This document shows positions 4,887 through 11,512 of a stretch of 11,512 bases of DNA, in pieces. Made by a program: the position numbers and the translations under genes. Below the pieces are notes generated by a model, which saw nothing but the letters and a program-made list of their open reading frames with translations, ran no database searches and was not told the DNA's origin. This DNA is from Spirochaetales bacterium. GTDB lineage: Bacteria; Spirochaetota; Spirochaetia; ARS1246. The stretch is taken from contig JABGPX010000495.1 of assembly GCA_018644745.1 (NCBI GenBank), positions 1 through 11,512 of the forward strand, written 5' to 3'. Each line of letters opens with the position of its first letter. Position 1 is the first letter of the stretch.

Positions 4887-6052
4887 TGAATCTCTTCGAT
4901 ATAACGCTGCACAGCTTGAGACGCCAAAAAGGAAAAAAAGCGTTTCTTGTCGCCGCCATGGCCCTGAGTCTATGCGCTTCACTGGTTTTGTTTTCATTCG
5001 TGAAGAGTCAGGAAATAGAACTGGAAAGCCAATTTGATGAATACGGTGCGAATATCGTTGTTACGCCTCATACCGATAATCTTTCTCTCACCTACGGCGG
5101 GATCAACCTGACAGGCATCATTACAAATGTGCGGGAGATCCTTTCAGAAGAGGTTTCACGAATCTACACAATCGCCAACAAGCAAAATATTCGTGCTGTT
5201 TCACCGAAACTGATCGGTGCCGGGCAGGTACAAGCGGGAGATGCGGTTTGGGATGCTCTGATTGTCGGAGTCGATTTCGGCGAGGAGAGCAAGATAAAAG
5301 CGTGGTGGGCTCTCGACGGCCGGTATCCTGCCGCTGATCGGGAAATAATCGCCGGCGCAACCGTCGCGGAGAAAATGCATCTCGATGTGGGAAGCGTAAT
5401 TACTATCGGCGAAAAGGAGCTTACGGTGGCCGGCGTGCTTCTTGCCACCGGCAGCCAGGACGATTCGGCGCTGCTTGCGCCGATATCATTTGTCGAAGAC
5501 CTGCTGGACAAACGCGGGAAAGTTTCTCTCGTTGAGGTATCGGCCCTCTGCTCCGATTGCCCGATAGACGATCTGGTGGCCCAAATATCCGGTGTGCTGC
5601 CCAATGCGGACGTACAGGCGGTCCGGGCAGTAATGGAGCAGAGAATGCTTGTGGTGCGCCAGTTCGGTCGTTTTGCTGTTTCAATATTCGCGGTCCTAAC
5701 CATACTGTGCGGATTATTTATCTTTGCCACTATCACGGGAGCGGTAGTAGAGCGCAGGAGAGAGATTGGCGTAATGAGAGCCGTCGGTTTCTCCGGACTG
5801 CACATCATTCAGGTGGTGCTCTCCGAAGCGATGATACTCGGTATTATCGCTGGGTTCGCAGGCATAGCACTCACGCTTCCTGTGCTCAATTACGTGCTGC
5901 CGATTCTGACGGAGATTAACTCGGCGGTATATGATCTCCCGCTCATGGCGATGAGTTTCGGCATACTTGTGCTGCTGTCAGTCGGTGCCGCTATAGCTCC
6001 GGCAATAAAAGCATCACGCTTTGATCCCGTGGCCGCGATAGCGAGCCTGTGA
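4886..6052 (+). CDS. ABC transporter permease, FtsX/MacB family
   Basis: This encodes a 388-residue permease of the type VII (MacB-like) ABC superfamily. Its topology is classical: one membrane helix at about 19-39, a large periplasmic MacB-type domain (about 45-258), then three helices at about 262-286, 306-335 and 352-374. The signature RRREIGVMRAVG (290-301) follows the second helix, and the protein ends in RFDPVAAIASL, as typical. A CxxC pair (Cys222, Cys225 in ALCSDCPIDDLV) lies in the periplasmic domain. From memory this pair is common in permeases linked to DUF2318. It may be redox-active or share metal with the neighbouring DUF2318 protein. The start overlaps the upstream stop by one base (TGATG), and the ATPase follows 10 bases after the stop. 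C. jejuni-type loci carry two permeases; only one is seen here. Confidence 0.9.
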   Translation: MNLFDITLHSLRRQKGKKAFLVAAMALSLCASLVLFSFVKSQEIELESQFDEYGANIVVTPHTDNLSLTYGGINLTGIITNVREILSEEVSRIYTIANKQNIRAVSPKLIGAGQVQAGDAVWDALIVGVDFGEESKIKAWWALDGRYPAADREIIAGATVAEKMHLDVGSVITIGEKELTVAGVLLATGSQDDSALLAPISFVEDLLDKRGKVSLVEVSALCSDCPIDDLVAQISGVLPNADVQAVRAVMEQRMLVVRQFGRFAVSIFAVLTILCGLFIFATITGAVVERRREIGVMRAVGFSGLHIIQVVLSEAMILGIIAGFAGIALTLPVLNYVLPILTEINSAVYDLPLMAMSFGILVLLSVGAAIAPAIKASRFDPVAAIASL

Positions 6053-6062
6053 GGAGATAATA

Positions 6063-6743
6063 ATGTTTATAAAAATACAATCTGTCTGCAAGAATTTTGG
6101 TGCCGGTGAAGCAGAAGTTCGGGCTCTTGACCGCATCTCCTTCGGTATCGAACAGGGAGAAAGTGTGGCAATCCATGGATCATCGGGGAGCGGTAAATCC
6201 ACCCTGCTCAACATAATCGCCGGTCTTCTTCACCCGACCGCCGGAAGCGTAACAGTTGACGGCATTGATCTCTACGAAGATATCGGAAACGACGGACTCG
6301 CACGCTTTCGTTGTGAATATATCGGTTTTGTGTTTCAGGCATTCAATCTCATCCCGTTTCTCAATGCATATGAGAACACGGTGCTTCCGCTCGCCCACCT
6401 CGACATCAAGAGAAAGCAAAAGCGCATGATGGCGGAGGAAGCTCTCCGAAAGGTCGGTCTGAGCGACCGCATGAAACATCTGCCGAATGAACTGTCGGGA
6501 GGCCAGCAGCAGCGGGTTGCGATAGCACGAGCTCTGGTAAACGAGCCTTTCATTATTATAGCGGACGAGCCGACCGGCAACCTGGACAAAGATACCAGAG
6601 ACGAGGTGATGGATCTTTTCTCACAATTGAATGCTGAGGGCCATACGATTATTTCGGTTACTCACGATTCGGCAACGTTGGCCTATGCAGGACGAAAAAT
6701 CGAAATTGCTGACGGGCGGTTACTCGAGGAGTTGCCCGCATAG
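6063..6743 (+). CDS. ABC transporter ATP-binding protein, MacB/LolD-like
   Basis: This encodes a 226-residue cytoplasmic ATPase that pairs with the permease just upstream. All ABC motifs are present: Walker A GSSGSGKS (39-46), Q-loop Gln92, signature LSGGQ (144-148), Walker B FIIIADE (163-169) with PTGNLD, and H-loop His201. The LSGGQQQRVAIARAL and ADEPTGNLD forms are typical of the LolD/MacB/FtsE branch. These work mechanically on periplasmic partners rather than moving a substrate through a channel. GAGGAG lies about 6 bases before the ATG. It is the last clearly coupled gene of the cluster: 99 bases without a strong terminator separate it from the oxidoreductase. The transported or handled substrate is unknown. 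Confidence 0.93.
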   Translation: MFIKIQSVCKNFGAGEAEVRALDRISFGIEQGESVAIHGSSGSGKSTLLNIIAGLLHPTAGSVTVDGIDLYEDIGNDGLARFRCEYIGFVFQAFNLIPFLNAYENTVLPLAHLDIKRKQKRMMAEEALRKVGLSDRMKHLPNELSGGQQQRVAIARALVNEPFIIIADEPTGNLDKDTRDEVMDLFSQLNAEGHTIISVTHDSATLAYAGRKIEIADGRLLEELPA

Positions 6744-6842
6744 CTGACAATAGAATGAATCGTCAAATTACCTCTCGACAAACGAGCTGTATCCGGGGAA
6801 CATAAGCATCAAACGCAAGACACTTCACGGAGGCTGGTAAAC

Positions 6843-7907
6843 ATGGAAAATAACAAAATTGCGGTAGGTATCCTTGGATTGGGCCGAAGCGGCTGGGGAA
6901 TTCATTGCCGGGCTATAAGGAACAATTCCAATCGTTTTCAGGTCGCTGCCGTATACGATCCGATAACCGATCGGAGAAATCAAGTAGCGAAAGATATGAG
7001 CTGCAAGGCATACACTTCGGTCGAAGAGTTGTTGGCTGATGACGAAATTGAGATGGTTATTGTCTCTTCTCCGAATGCTTTTCACGCACCTCACGCGGTT
7101 CAGGCGCTGAACGCGGGAAAACATGTACTCTGTGAAAAACCCTTTGGCCTTGTGGCCGCCGACGTGGATGCGATGATAAAGGCATCTGAAAAAGCGGGTA
7201 AGGTCCTTCAGCCATTCCAGCAGCGGCGTTTTGAGCCGGATTTCCAGAAGGTGAAGGAGCTGTGTGAAAGCGGTCTTTTTGGTGATATCAAGCTCATTCG
7301 CATATGCTGGAACGGTTTCAAACGCCGGTGGGATTGGCAGACAACAAGAGAGATGTCCGGCGGCGCGCTCAATAATAACGGTCCTCATCCGATAGACCAT
7401 GCCATGGTGCTATTCGGCGGCGGCGATCCGGACGTTCGGTGCGAGATGAAGCATTGTCTCTGCAGCGGAGATGCGGAGGATTACCTCAAGGTAGTTCTGA
7501 GCGGGAAGGGCCGCCCGACTATCGAAATAGAGCTGATCGATTGTATTCCGCATGAACAGGACCGGTGGCTCATTGGCGGCACGGAAGGCGGTCTGCGGGG
7601 AACCGGTACCTCTCTTGAATGGAAGTGGGTGGACTGGTCAACAATGCCGGAACGTCCATTATCTTTGGAGCCGACACCGGACCGAAGCTACAACAGCGAA
7701 CAGGTTCAATGGCAGACCGGATCATGGGAGAGGCAGGCCGAAACTGACGCGGGTGCCGGTGCTGCTCCTTCGGATAAACCGGTTATGCGGTTGTATGAGA
7801 ACCTGTACGATGTTATCCGGAATGAAGCCGCCCAGATCATCACGCCGCAAGAGGTTCGAAGCCGGGTGGTCGTATTGGAGAAGGCCAGAAAATCCGCGGC
7901 AGAGTAG
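6843..7907 (+). CDS. Gfo/Idh/MocA family NAD(P)-dependent oxidoreductase
   Basis: This encodes a 354-residue cytoplasmic dehydrogenase. The N-terminal Rossmann domain starts AVGILGLGRSGWG (nucleotide loop GLGRSG, residues 12-17). The family motif CEKPF follows at 97-101, with the likely catalytic Lys99. The C-terminal domain has GGALNNNGPHPIDH (173-186), where Asp185 and His186 or His182 fill the substrate-binding D/H positions of the family. Members oxidise or reduce sugars, inositols and related polyols; the substrate cannot be told from sequence. GGAGG lies 9 bases before the ATG. The gene stands between the ABC cluster and fabF with moderate gaps on both sides, so it may be independently transcribed. 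An insertion-like, acidic and Pro/Ser-rich stretch near residues 275-320 is less typical. Confidence 0.88.
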   Translation: MENNKIAVGILGLGRSGWGIHCRAIRNNSNRFQVAAVYDPITDRRNQVAKDMSCKAYTSVEELLADDEIEMVIVSSPNAFHAPHAVQALNAGKHVLCEKPFGLVAADVDAMIKASEKAGKVLQPFQQRRFEPDFQKVKELCESGLFGDIKLIRICWNGFKRRWDWQTTREMSGGALNNNGPHPIDHAMVLFGGGDPDVRCEMKHCLCSGDAEDYLKVVLSGKGRPTIEIELIDCIPHEQDRWLIGGTEGGLRGTGTSLEWKWVDWSTMPERPLSLEPTPDRSYNSEQVQWQTGSWERQAETDAGAGAAPSDKPVMRLYENLYDVIRNEAAQIITPQEVRSRVVVLEKARKSAAE

Positions 7908-8030
7908 CTGAGGTATTCTCTTCCCCCTTGATTTTCTGCGAGTAAATGTGGAATATATGCCCCAATTGCCCGGGATACCCTATTGGGCGTCCTGATTTAG
8001 CAAAAAACGGTCAAAATACAGGAACATATG

Positions 8031-9278
8031 ATGAATGGGAAACGAATAGTTATTACCGGAACCGGAACAGTAAACGCCCTTGGAAACAGTGTAAAGGAAA
8101 CCTGGGAAAAAGCGTCAAACGGCGTGAGCGGTATCGATAGAATAACCAATTTTGACGCCTCTCATCTCCAGATAGATATTGCAGGAGAAGTGAAAAACTT
8201 CGACTACAAGGAGCATTTTTCCGAAGATACTCTCAAGAAGGCGAAGAGAATGGACAAGTTTGTGCATTTTGCTTTCGCGGCGGCTAACCAGGCTATCTCC
8301 CAATCCGGCCTGGAAGTAAGCAAAGAAGCGGAAAGAATCGGCATGTGCGTGAGCTCCGGTATGGGTGGAATGCAAGCTCAGCATGATAATTCGGCGGCCC
8401 TTGCCACCAAAGGTGCCCGAAGAGTAAGCCCTTTTTATGTACCCGCGGCCATCGGCAATATTGCCGCCGGGCTGCTGAGCATGGAATATGGCATGAAAGG
8501 GCCGAATTTAAGCCTTCAGACAGCATGCGCAACTTCGAATCATTCTCTGATATCGGCATTTATGATCATTCAGTCCGGAATGGCTGATGTAATGATTGCC
8601 GGCGGATCGGAAGCTGCGGTCATCGAACTTGGCGTGGCCGGATTCGCTAACATGCAGGCCCTTTCGACACATTTCCGGGAAACCCCTCAGAAAGCTTCAC
8701 GGCCTTATGATGTCGATCGTGACGGTTTTGTTATAGCCGAGGGAGCCGGTGTTCTGGTAGTTGAGGAGTATGAGCACGCGAAGGCGAGGGGAGCTGAGAT
8801 CCTCTGTGAATTGAAAGCAGTCGGTATGTCCGGTGACGGCTATGATCTTGTAATGCCTGATCCCGAAGGGCGCGGCGCCTACCGGTCGATGCAGATGGCA
8901 TTGGATAACGCGAAGTTGCCTTCTGACGTGCTTAACTATGTGAATACCCATGGAACATCCACGCCTTTGGGAGATATCGCGGAATCAAAAGCCGTGAAAA
9001 TGCTTCTTGGTGATAACGAGGAGAATTGTCATGTAGGTTCCACAAAATCGATGCACGGCCACATCCTTGGTGCAACCGCGGCTGTCGAAGGCATTATTAC
9101 TATAGAAGCGATGAGAAATGGTGTTGTACCTCCATCGATCAATATTGATAATTTTGATCCTCAGATTCCTCTTAGCTGCATCAATAGTGAACCGATTGAG
9201 AAGGAAATCAAATATGCCATATCGAATTCTTTTGGATTCGGTGGCCACAACTCAACGGTGATGTTCGCTTCAATATAA
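8031..9278 (+). CDS. fabF: 3-oxoacyl-[acyl-carrier-protein] synthase II
   Basis: This encodes a 415-residue condensing enzyme of fatty acid elongation, joining malonyl-ACP to acyl-ACP with loss of CO2. The thiolase-fold active site is complete: nucleophile Cys166 in QTACATS, His307 in NTHGTSTPLGD, Lys339 in GSTKSMHGH and His344 in the same motif. The C-terminal NSFGFGGHNS is also present, and the length is normal for KAS II. Two ATG codons occur in tandem (8028 and 8031). The second is preferred because AGGAA at 8020-8024 is only 3 bases from the first but 6 from the second. No acpP or other fab gene is adjacent, so this may be a stand-alone copy. A KAS used in another lipid pathway is possible. 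The gene is convergent with glnA. Confidence 0.92.
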   Translation: MNGKRIVITGTGTVNALGNSVKETWEKASNGVSGIDRITNFDASHLQIDIAGEVKNFDYKEHFSEDTLKKAKRMDKFVHFAFAAANQAISQSGLEVSKEAERIGMCVSSGMGGMQAQHDNSAALATKGARRVSPFYVPAAIGNIAAGLLSMEYGMKGPNLSLQTACATSNHSLISAFMIIQSGMADVMIAGGSEAAVIELGVAGFANMQALSTHFRETPQKASRPYDVDRDGFVIAEGAGVLVVEEYEHAKARGAEILCELKAVGMSGDGYDLVMPDPEGRGAYRSMQMALDNAKLPSDVLNYVNTHGTSTPLGDIAESKAVKMLLGDNEENCHVGSTKSMHGHILGATAAVEGIITIEAMRNGVVPPSINIDNFDPQIPLSCINSEPIEKEIKYAISNSFGFGGHNSTVMFASI

Positions 9279-9286
9279 GCTATAAA

Positions 9287-9329
9287 AGCCCGGCGACGGA
9301 GTTGTTGTTTCTCCGCTTACCGCCAGGCT
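9287..9329 (-). terminator. Long hairpin with T-tail on the minus strand
   Basis: Nested arms AGCC/GGCT, GGCG/CGCC and CGGAG/CTCCG close around a nine-base loop, with small internal mismatches. On the minus strand the hairpin is followed by TTTTATAG, fitting a terminator for glnA, whose stop is 110 bases upstream. On the plus strand no T-run follows, although it lies just after fabF. Confidence 0.5.
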
Positions 9330-9393
9330 CAATCAAATTTCATAGGGCGCCTATTATTACCGCTACTTTGAACTGCAGCACATACGAAACGGT

Positions 9394-9427
9394 AACCCAT
9401 TCTGTCGGCAGAATAAAATGTGGGTTT
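9394..9427 (+). terminator. Rho-independent-type terminator for fabF
   Basis: AACCC and GGGTT form an outer stem, and ATTCTG and CAGAAT an inner stem around TCGG, with a seven-base bulge on the right side. On the plus strand the stem runs directly into TTTTT. It lies about 115 bases past the fabF stop and only 12 bases from the end of the convergent glnA. Confidence 0.5.
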
Positions 9428-9438
9428 TTCGATGTGCC

Positions 9439-10862
9439 CTATATGTCGTAGTACAGTGCGAATTCCCAAGGATGGGGTCTGAGTTCCAGAGCTTTCACCT
9501 CGTTCTCCATCTTATAGTCTATCCAGGTTTCAATAACATCGGGAGTGAATACATCACCCTTCAGCAGAAAATCATGATCGGCCTTCAGCGCTTCGAGGGC
9601 TTCTCTTAGTGAGCCGGGCGTTGTGGGAACTTTCGCCAGTTCTTCCGGGGGCAGATCGTAGATATCTTTATCAAGCGGCTGACCGGGATCGATCTTGTTG
9701 AGTATGCCGTCCAAAGCCGCCATCGACAGGGCCGAGAAAGCCAGGTACGGGTTTGAGCTCGGGTCGGGGCAGCGGAACTCGATCCGTTTCGCTTTATCCG
9801 AAGATGAGTACATTGGAATACGGATCGCCGCGCTTCGGTTCCGGCTCGAATAAGCCAAATTTACCGGTGCTTCGTACCCGGGAACCAGGCGCTTGTAGCT
9901 GTTAGTAGTCGGGTTTGTAAATGCGAGCAGCGCAGGTGCGTGTTTTAAGATTCCACCCATCGCATACATTGCAGCCTCGGAAAGCCCCGCATACTTGTCA
10001 CCCGCAAAGAGGTTTTTACCATCTTTCCAGAACGATATGTGGGTATGCATTCCGCTGCCGTTATCGTTGTAAAGCGGTTTCGGCATAAAGGTAACCGTAC
10101 GTCCATACTTCTTAGCAGTATTTTTGATTACGTATTTATACTTGAGCAGCGAATCGCCCATTTCTACAAGTGGGCCAAAGCGCATATCGATTTCAGCCTG
10201 ACCGCCGGTGGCAACTTCGTGATGCTGACACTCGATTGGCACTCCGATGCTTTCGAGCACGAGCATCATCTCGCTTCTCAAATCCTGCTGGCTGTCAGTA
10301 GGAGGTACCGGGAAATATCCTTCTTTGTAACGCGGCTTGTAACCAAGATTGGGTCCCTCATCCCTTCCTGTATTCCAGCGACCTTCTACGGAATCAAGAA
10401 AGTAATAACCCGAATGTTCATTCTGTCAAAACGCACATCATCGAAAATAAAGAACTCAGCTTCCGGTCCGATAAAGGCGGTGTCGGCGATGCCGGAACTG
10501 ATAAGATAGTTCACGGATTTCCGAGCGATATTCCTCGGATCTTTTGTATAATCTTCACCTGTAATCGGATCACAGATGTTGCAGATCATTACCAGGGTCT
10601 TGTGCTGCATAAATGGATCGAGAAATGCGGTTTCGGGGACCGGTTTTACCAGCATGTCAGATTCGTTAATAGCTTGCCATCCGCGGATACTCGATCCGTC
10701 AAAGCCTAGGCCTTCTTCAAAAGTCGACTCATCCAACTCTCCCACGGGGATTGAAAAATGCTGCCAAAGTCCGGGGAAATCCATGAATCTCAGGTCGATA
10801 ACTTCGACTTTCTCCCGCTCAATTAGGGCGAGAACCTCTTTTGGGGTTTTAGGTGTACTCAT
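9439..10862 (-). CDS. glnA: Glutamine synthetase type I, interrupted by a one-base frameshift
   Basis: Glutamine synthetase makes glutamine from glutamate, ammonia and ATP. Read in two frames, the whole 474-residue type I protein is present: FDGSSIRGW (54-62), metal ligands Glu134 and Glu136 in [21 protein letters not shown], and the arginine-rich [17 protein letters not shown] has Tyr402 at the adenylylation position known from E. coli Tyr397, so the protein is of the I-beta class. After codon 146 (GAC, 10427-10425) one base is missing: restoring C turns AGAATG into CAG AAT G and continues QNEHSGYYF. As written, translation stops at a TAG near 10386 after 158 residues. No other damage is seen, so a sequencing error or a very recent mutation is likely. 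AAGGAG lies 8 bases before the ATG. A sigma54 promoter precedes it. Confidence 0.93.
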
Positions 10863-10947
10863 TCTATACGCTCCTTGCTGTATTTATAAATCCGAGCCGG
10901 TGATATCAAAAGTTCACAGGCCAATTGTGTACATATCCATCAATATA

Positions 10948-10963
10948 AGCAATATCTATGCCA
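10948..10963 (-). promoter_or_regulatory. Sigma54 (RpoN) promoter of glnA
   Basis: The minus strand reads TGGCAT-AGATA-TTGCT, matching the consensus TGGCAY-N5-TTGCW with the GG and GC dinucleotides at the required spacing. Transcription should start at about 10937, giving a leader of roughly 75 bases. Sigma54 control of glnA with an NtrC-type activator is the classical nitrogen response. Confidence 0.75.
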
Positions 10964-11047
10964 GTTTCCTTTCTGCGGAATAAGTCGTTATTGACAAACA
11001 GCTTAGCAGCTGCCTAAATATATGCATGTCGGAATGAGCCCCGGAAA

Positions 11048-11061
11048 ACATACGGAAATGT
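11048..11061. promoter_or_regulatory. Weak second inverted repeat upstream of glnA
   Basis: ACAT-N6-ATGT is an inverted repeat whose centre is 32 bp (about three helical turns) from the centre of the stronger palindrome at 11079-11094. Part of it (CATAC...) resembles that site. It may be a second, weaker binding site, but the match is loose. Confidence 0.25.
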
Positions 11062-11078
11062 AGCAAAAAAAGGGAAAG

Positions 11079-11094
11079 CATACAAATTTGTATG
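11079..11094. promoter_or_regulatory. Perfect 16-bp palindrome, possible activator or repressor site
   Basis: CATACAAATTTGTATG is a perfect palindrome between the divergent glnA and pepT. It is about 130 bp upstream of the glnA sigma54 promoter, a normal distance for an enhancer-binding activator, and about 70 bp upstream of pepT. It does not match the NtrC consensus I know, so the protein that binds it is open. Confidence 0.5.
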
Positions 11095-11095
11095 T

Positions 11096-11119
11096 AGTGT
11101 CCCGAAGTTTCGGATCACT
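11096..11119. repeat. Imperfect inverted repeat upstream of pepT
   Basis: AGTG-TC-CCGAA-GT-TTCGG-AT-CACT is an inverted repeat of 24 bases with a 2x2 mismatch. It starts two bases after the 16-bp palindrome. It could be a second operator or a short hairpin; nothing identifies its partner. Confidence 0.35.
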
Positions 11120-11128
11120 GCCGTCTCG

Positions 11129-11157
11129 TTGCGTATCTTGTATCTTCACGATACAAT
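11129..11157 (+). promoter_or_regulatory. Predicted pepT promoter with overlapping operator
   Basis: TTGCGT (11129-11134), a 17-base spacer and TACAAT (11152-11157, five of six consensus bases) form a plausible sigma70 promoter. The expected start is about seven bases on, at the pepT ATG itself. A perfect inverted repeat TTGTATC-TTCAC-GATACAA (11138-11156) covers the spacer and most of the -10 and could be a repressor site. The -35 box is weak (three of six). Confidence 0.45.
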
Positions 11158-11163
11158 CTCATC

Positions 11164-11512
11164 ATGAATTTTTCTACTGACTGGTTTCAGGACCAATTAC
11201 TAGACCGATTTGTTCGATACGCCTGCATTTTCACCACTTCCGACCGGCATGTAGATACAATACCTTCTACCCCCGGGCAGTGGGATCTATTGAATCTGCT
11301 GGTTGAGGAGCTTCGGGAGATTGGAATTGATGATATAGATCTTACGGAGAAGGGATTTCTGATTGCCCGAATACCGGCTGCTACGGGCAAAGAAAACGCG
11401 CCGGTAATTGGATTTATGGCGCATGTAGATACCGTTTCCGATGCCTCGGGGGAGAATGTAAAACCGAGGATACATAAGGACTACGACGGAAAGCCTATCG
11501 TTCTCGAGGACG
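11164..11512 (+). CDS. pepT: Peptidase T (tripeptide aminopeptidase), 3' end outside the window
   Basis: The first 116 residues of a cytoplasmic M20-family zinc aminopeptidase are present and remain open to the window end. PepT releases the N-terminal residue from tripeptides. Visible marks are LLDRFVRYACIFTTSD near the start, TIPSTPGQWDL (32-42), and GFMAHVDTVSD (83-93) with metal ligand His87 and Asp89. ENVKPRIHKDYDG (97-109) follows, as in known PepT proteins. The ATG at 11164 gives the family-typical N terminus with a few extra residues, but no ribosome site precedes it. A predicted promoter would start RNA at this ATG, so a leaderless message is possible. The gene is divergent from glnA across about 300 bases. 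Confidence 0.88.
   Translation, partial: MNFSTDWFQDQLLDRFVRYACIFTTSDRHVDTIPSTPGQWDLLNLLVEELREIGIDDIDLTEKGFLIARIPAATGKENAPVIGFMAHVDTVSDASGENVKPRIHKDYDGKPIVLED

Noticed and set aside
5164..5808. A 214-codon minus-strand frame opposite the permease
   Set aside because: It is rich in Ser, Thr, Arg and Pro with no family motif, as expected of antisense to a membrane-protein gene.
6825..7400. A 191-codon minus-strand frame opposite the oxidoreductase
   Set aside because: The plus-strand frame has a complete Rossmann motif and ribosome site, whereas the minus frame shows neither motif nor ribosome site.
10039..10983. Plus-strand frames of 156 and 135 codons over glnA
   Set aside because: They are antisense to a gene whose protein motifs are unambiguous on the minus strand.

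Overview
The window reads as chromosomal DNA of a Gram-negative-type bacterium. The signs are a lipoprotein signal with a lipobox, an FtsX/MacB-type ABC permease, a sigma54-type promoter before glnA, and a type I-beta glutamine synthetase carrying the adenylylation tyrosine. The phylum cannot be fixed from the sequence; a spirochaete or a related free-living anaerobe is a guess only.

Region 1 (about 58-3724) looks like a small genomic island at the 3' end of a tRNA-Arg(CCT) gene. The intact tRNA (minus strand, 3698-3771) and a broken copy at 58-132 share an exact 29-bp direct repeat, and the DNA between them lies on the downstream side of the tRNA, as expected for tRNA-targeted integration. 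The island carries two unrelated type II toxin-antitoxin modules (hicAB on plus, higBA on minus) and a lipoprotein glycoside hydrolase resembling family GH26. It also holds degenerate repeats that translate to a helix-turn-helix segment like the InsA protein of IS1 elements. No integrase is present.

Region 2 (about 3780-6743) is a plus-strand cluster: a small secreted protein with four cysteines, a membrane-anchored DUF2318 protein with five clustered cysteines, an FtsX/MacB-like permease with a periplasmic CxxC, and its ATPase. The last three resemble the accessory genes of p19/Ftr1 iron-uptake loci (Campylobacter jejuni cj1660-cj1663), but no p19 or Ftr1 is present here. Metal or redox work at the cell envelope is the likely theme. 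A Gfo/Idh/MocA oxidoreductase follows at 6843-7907.

Region 3 (8031-11512) is core metabolism. fabF (plus) is convergent with glnA (minus), and two hairpins lie between them. glnA has a one-base deletion that splits an otherwise complete 474-residue protein. It is preceded by a good sigma54 promoter, with a perfect 16-bp palindrome about 130 bp further upstream. The divergent pepT begins at 11164 and runs off the window. Its predicted promoter would start transcription at the ATG, and an inverted repeat overlaps that promoter.
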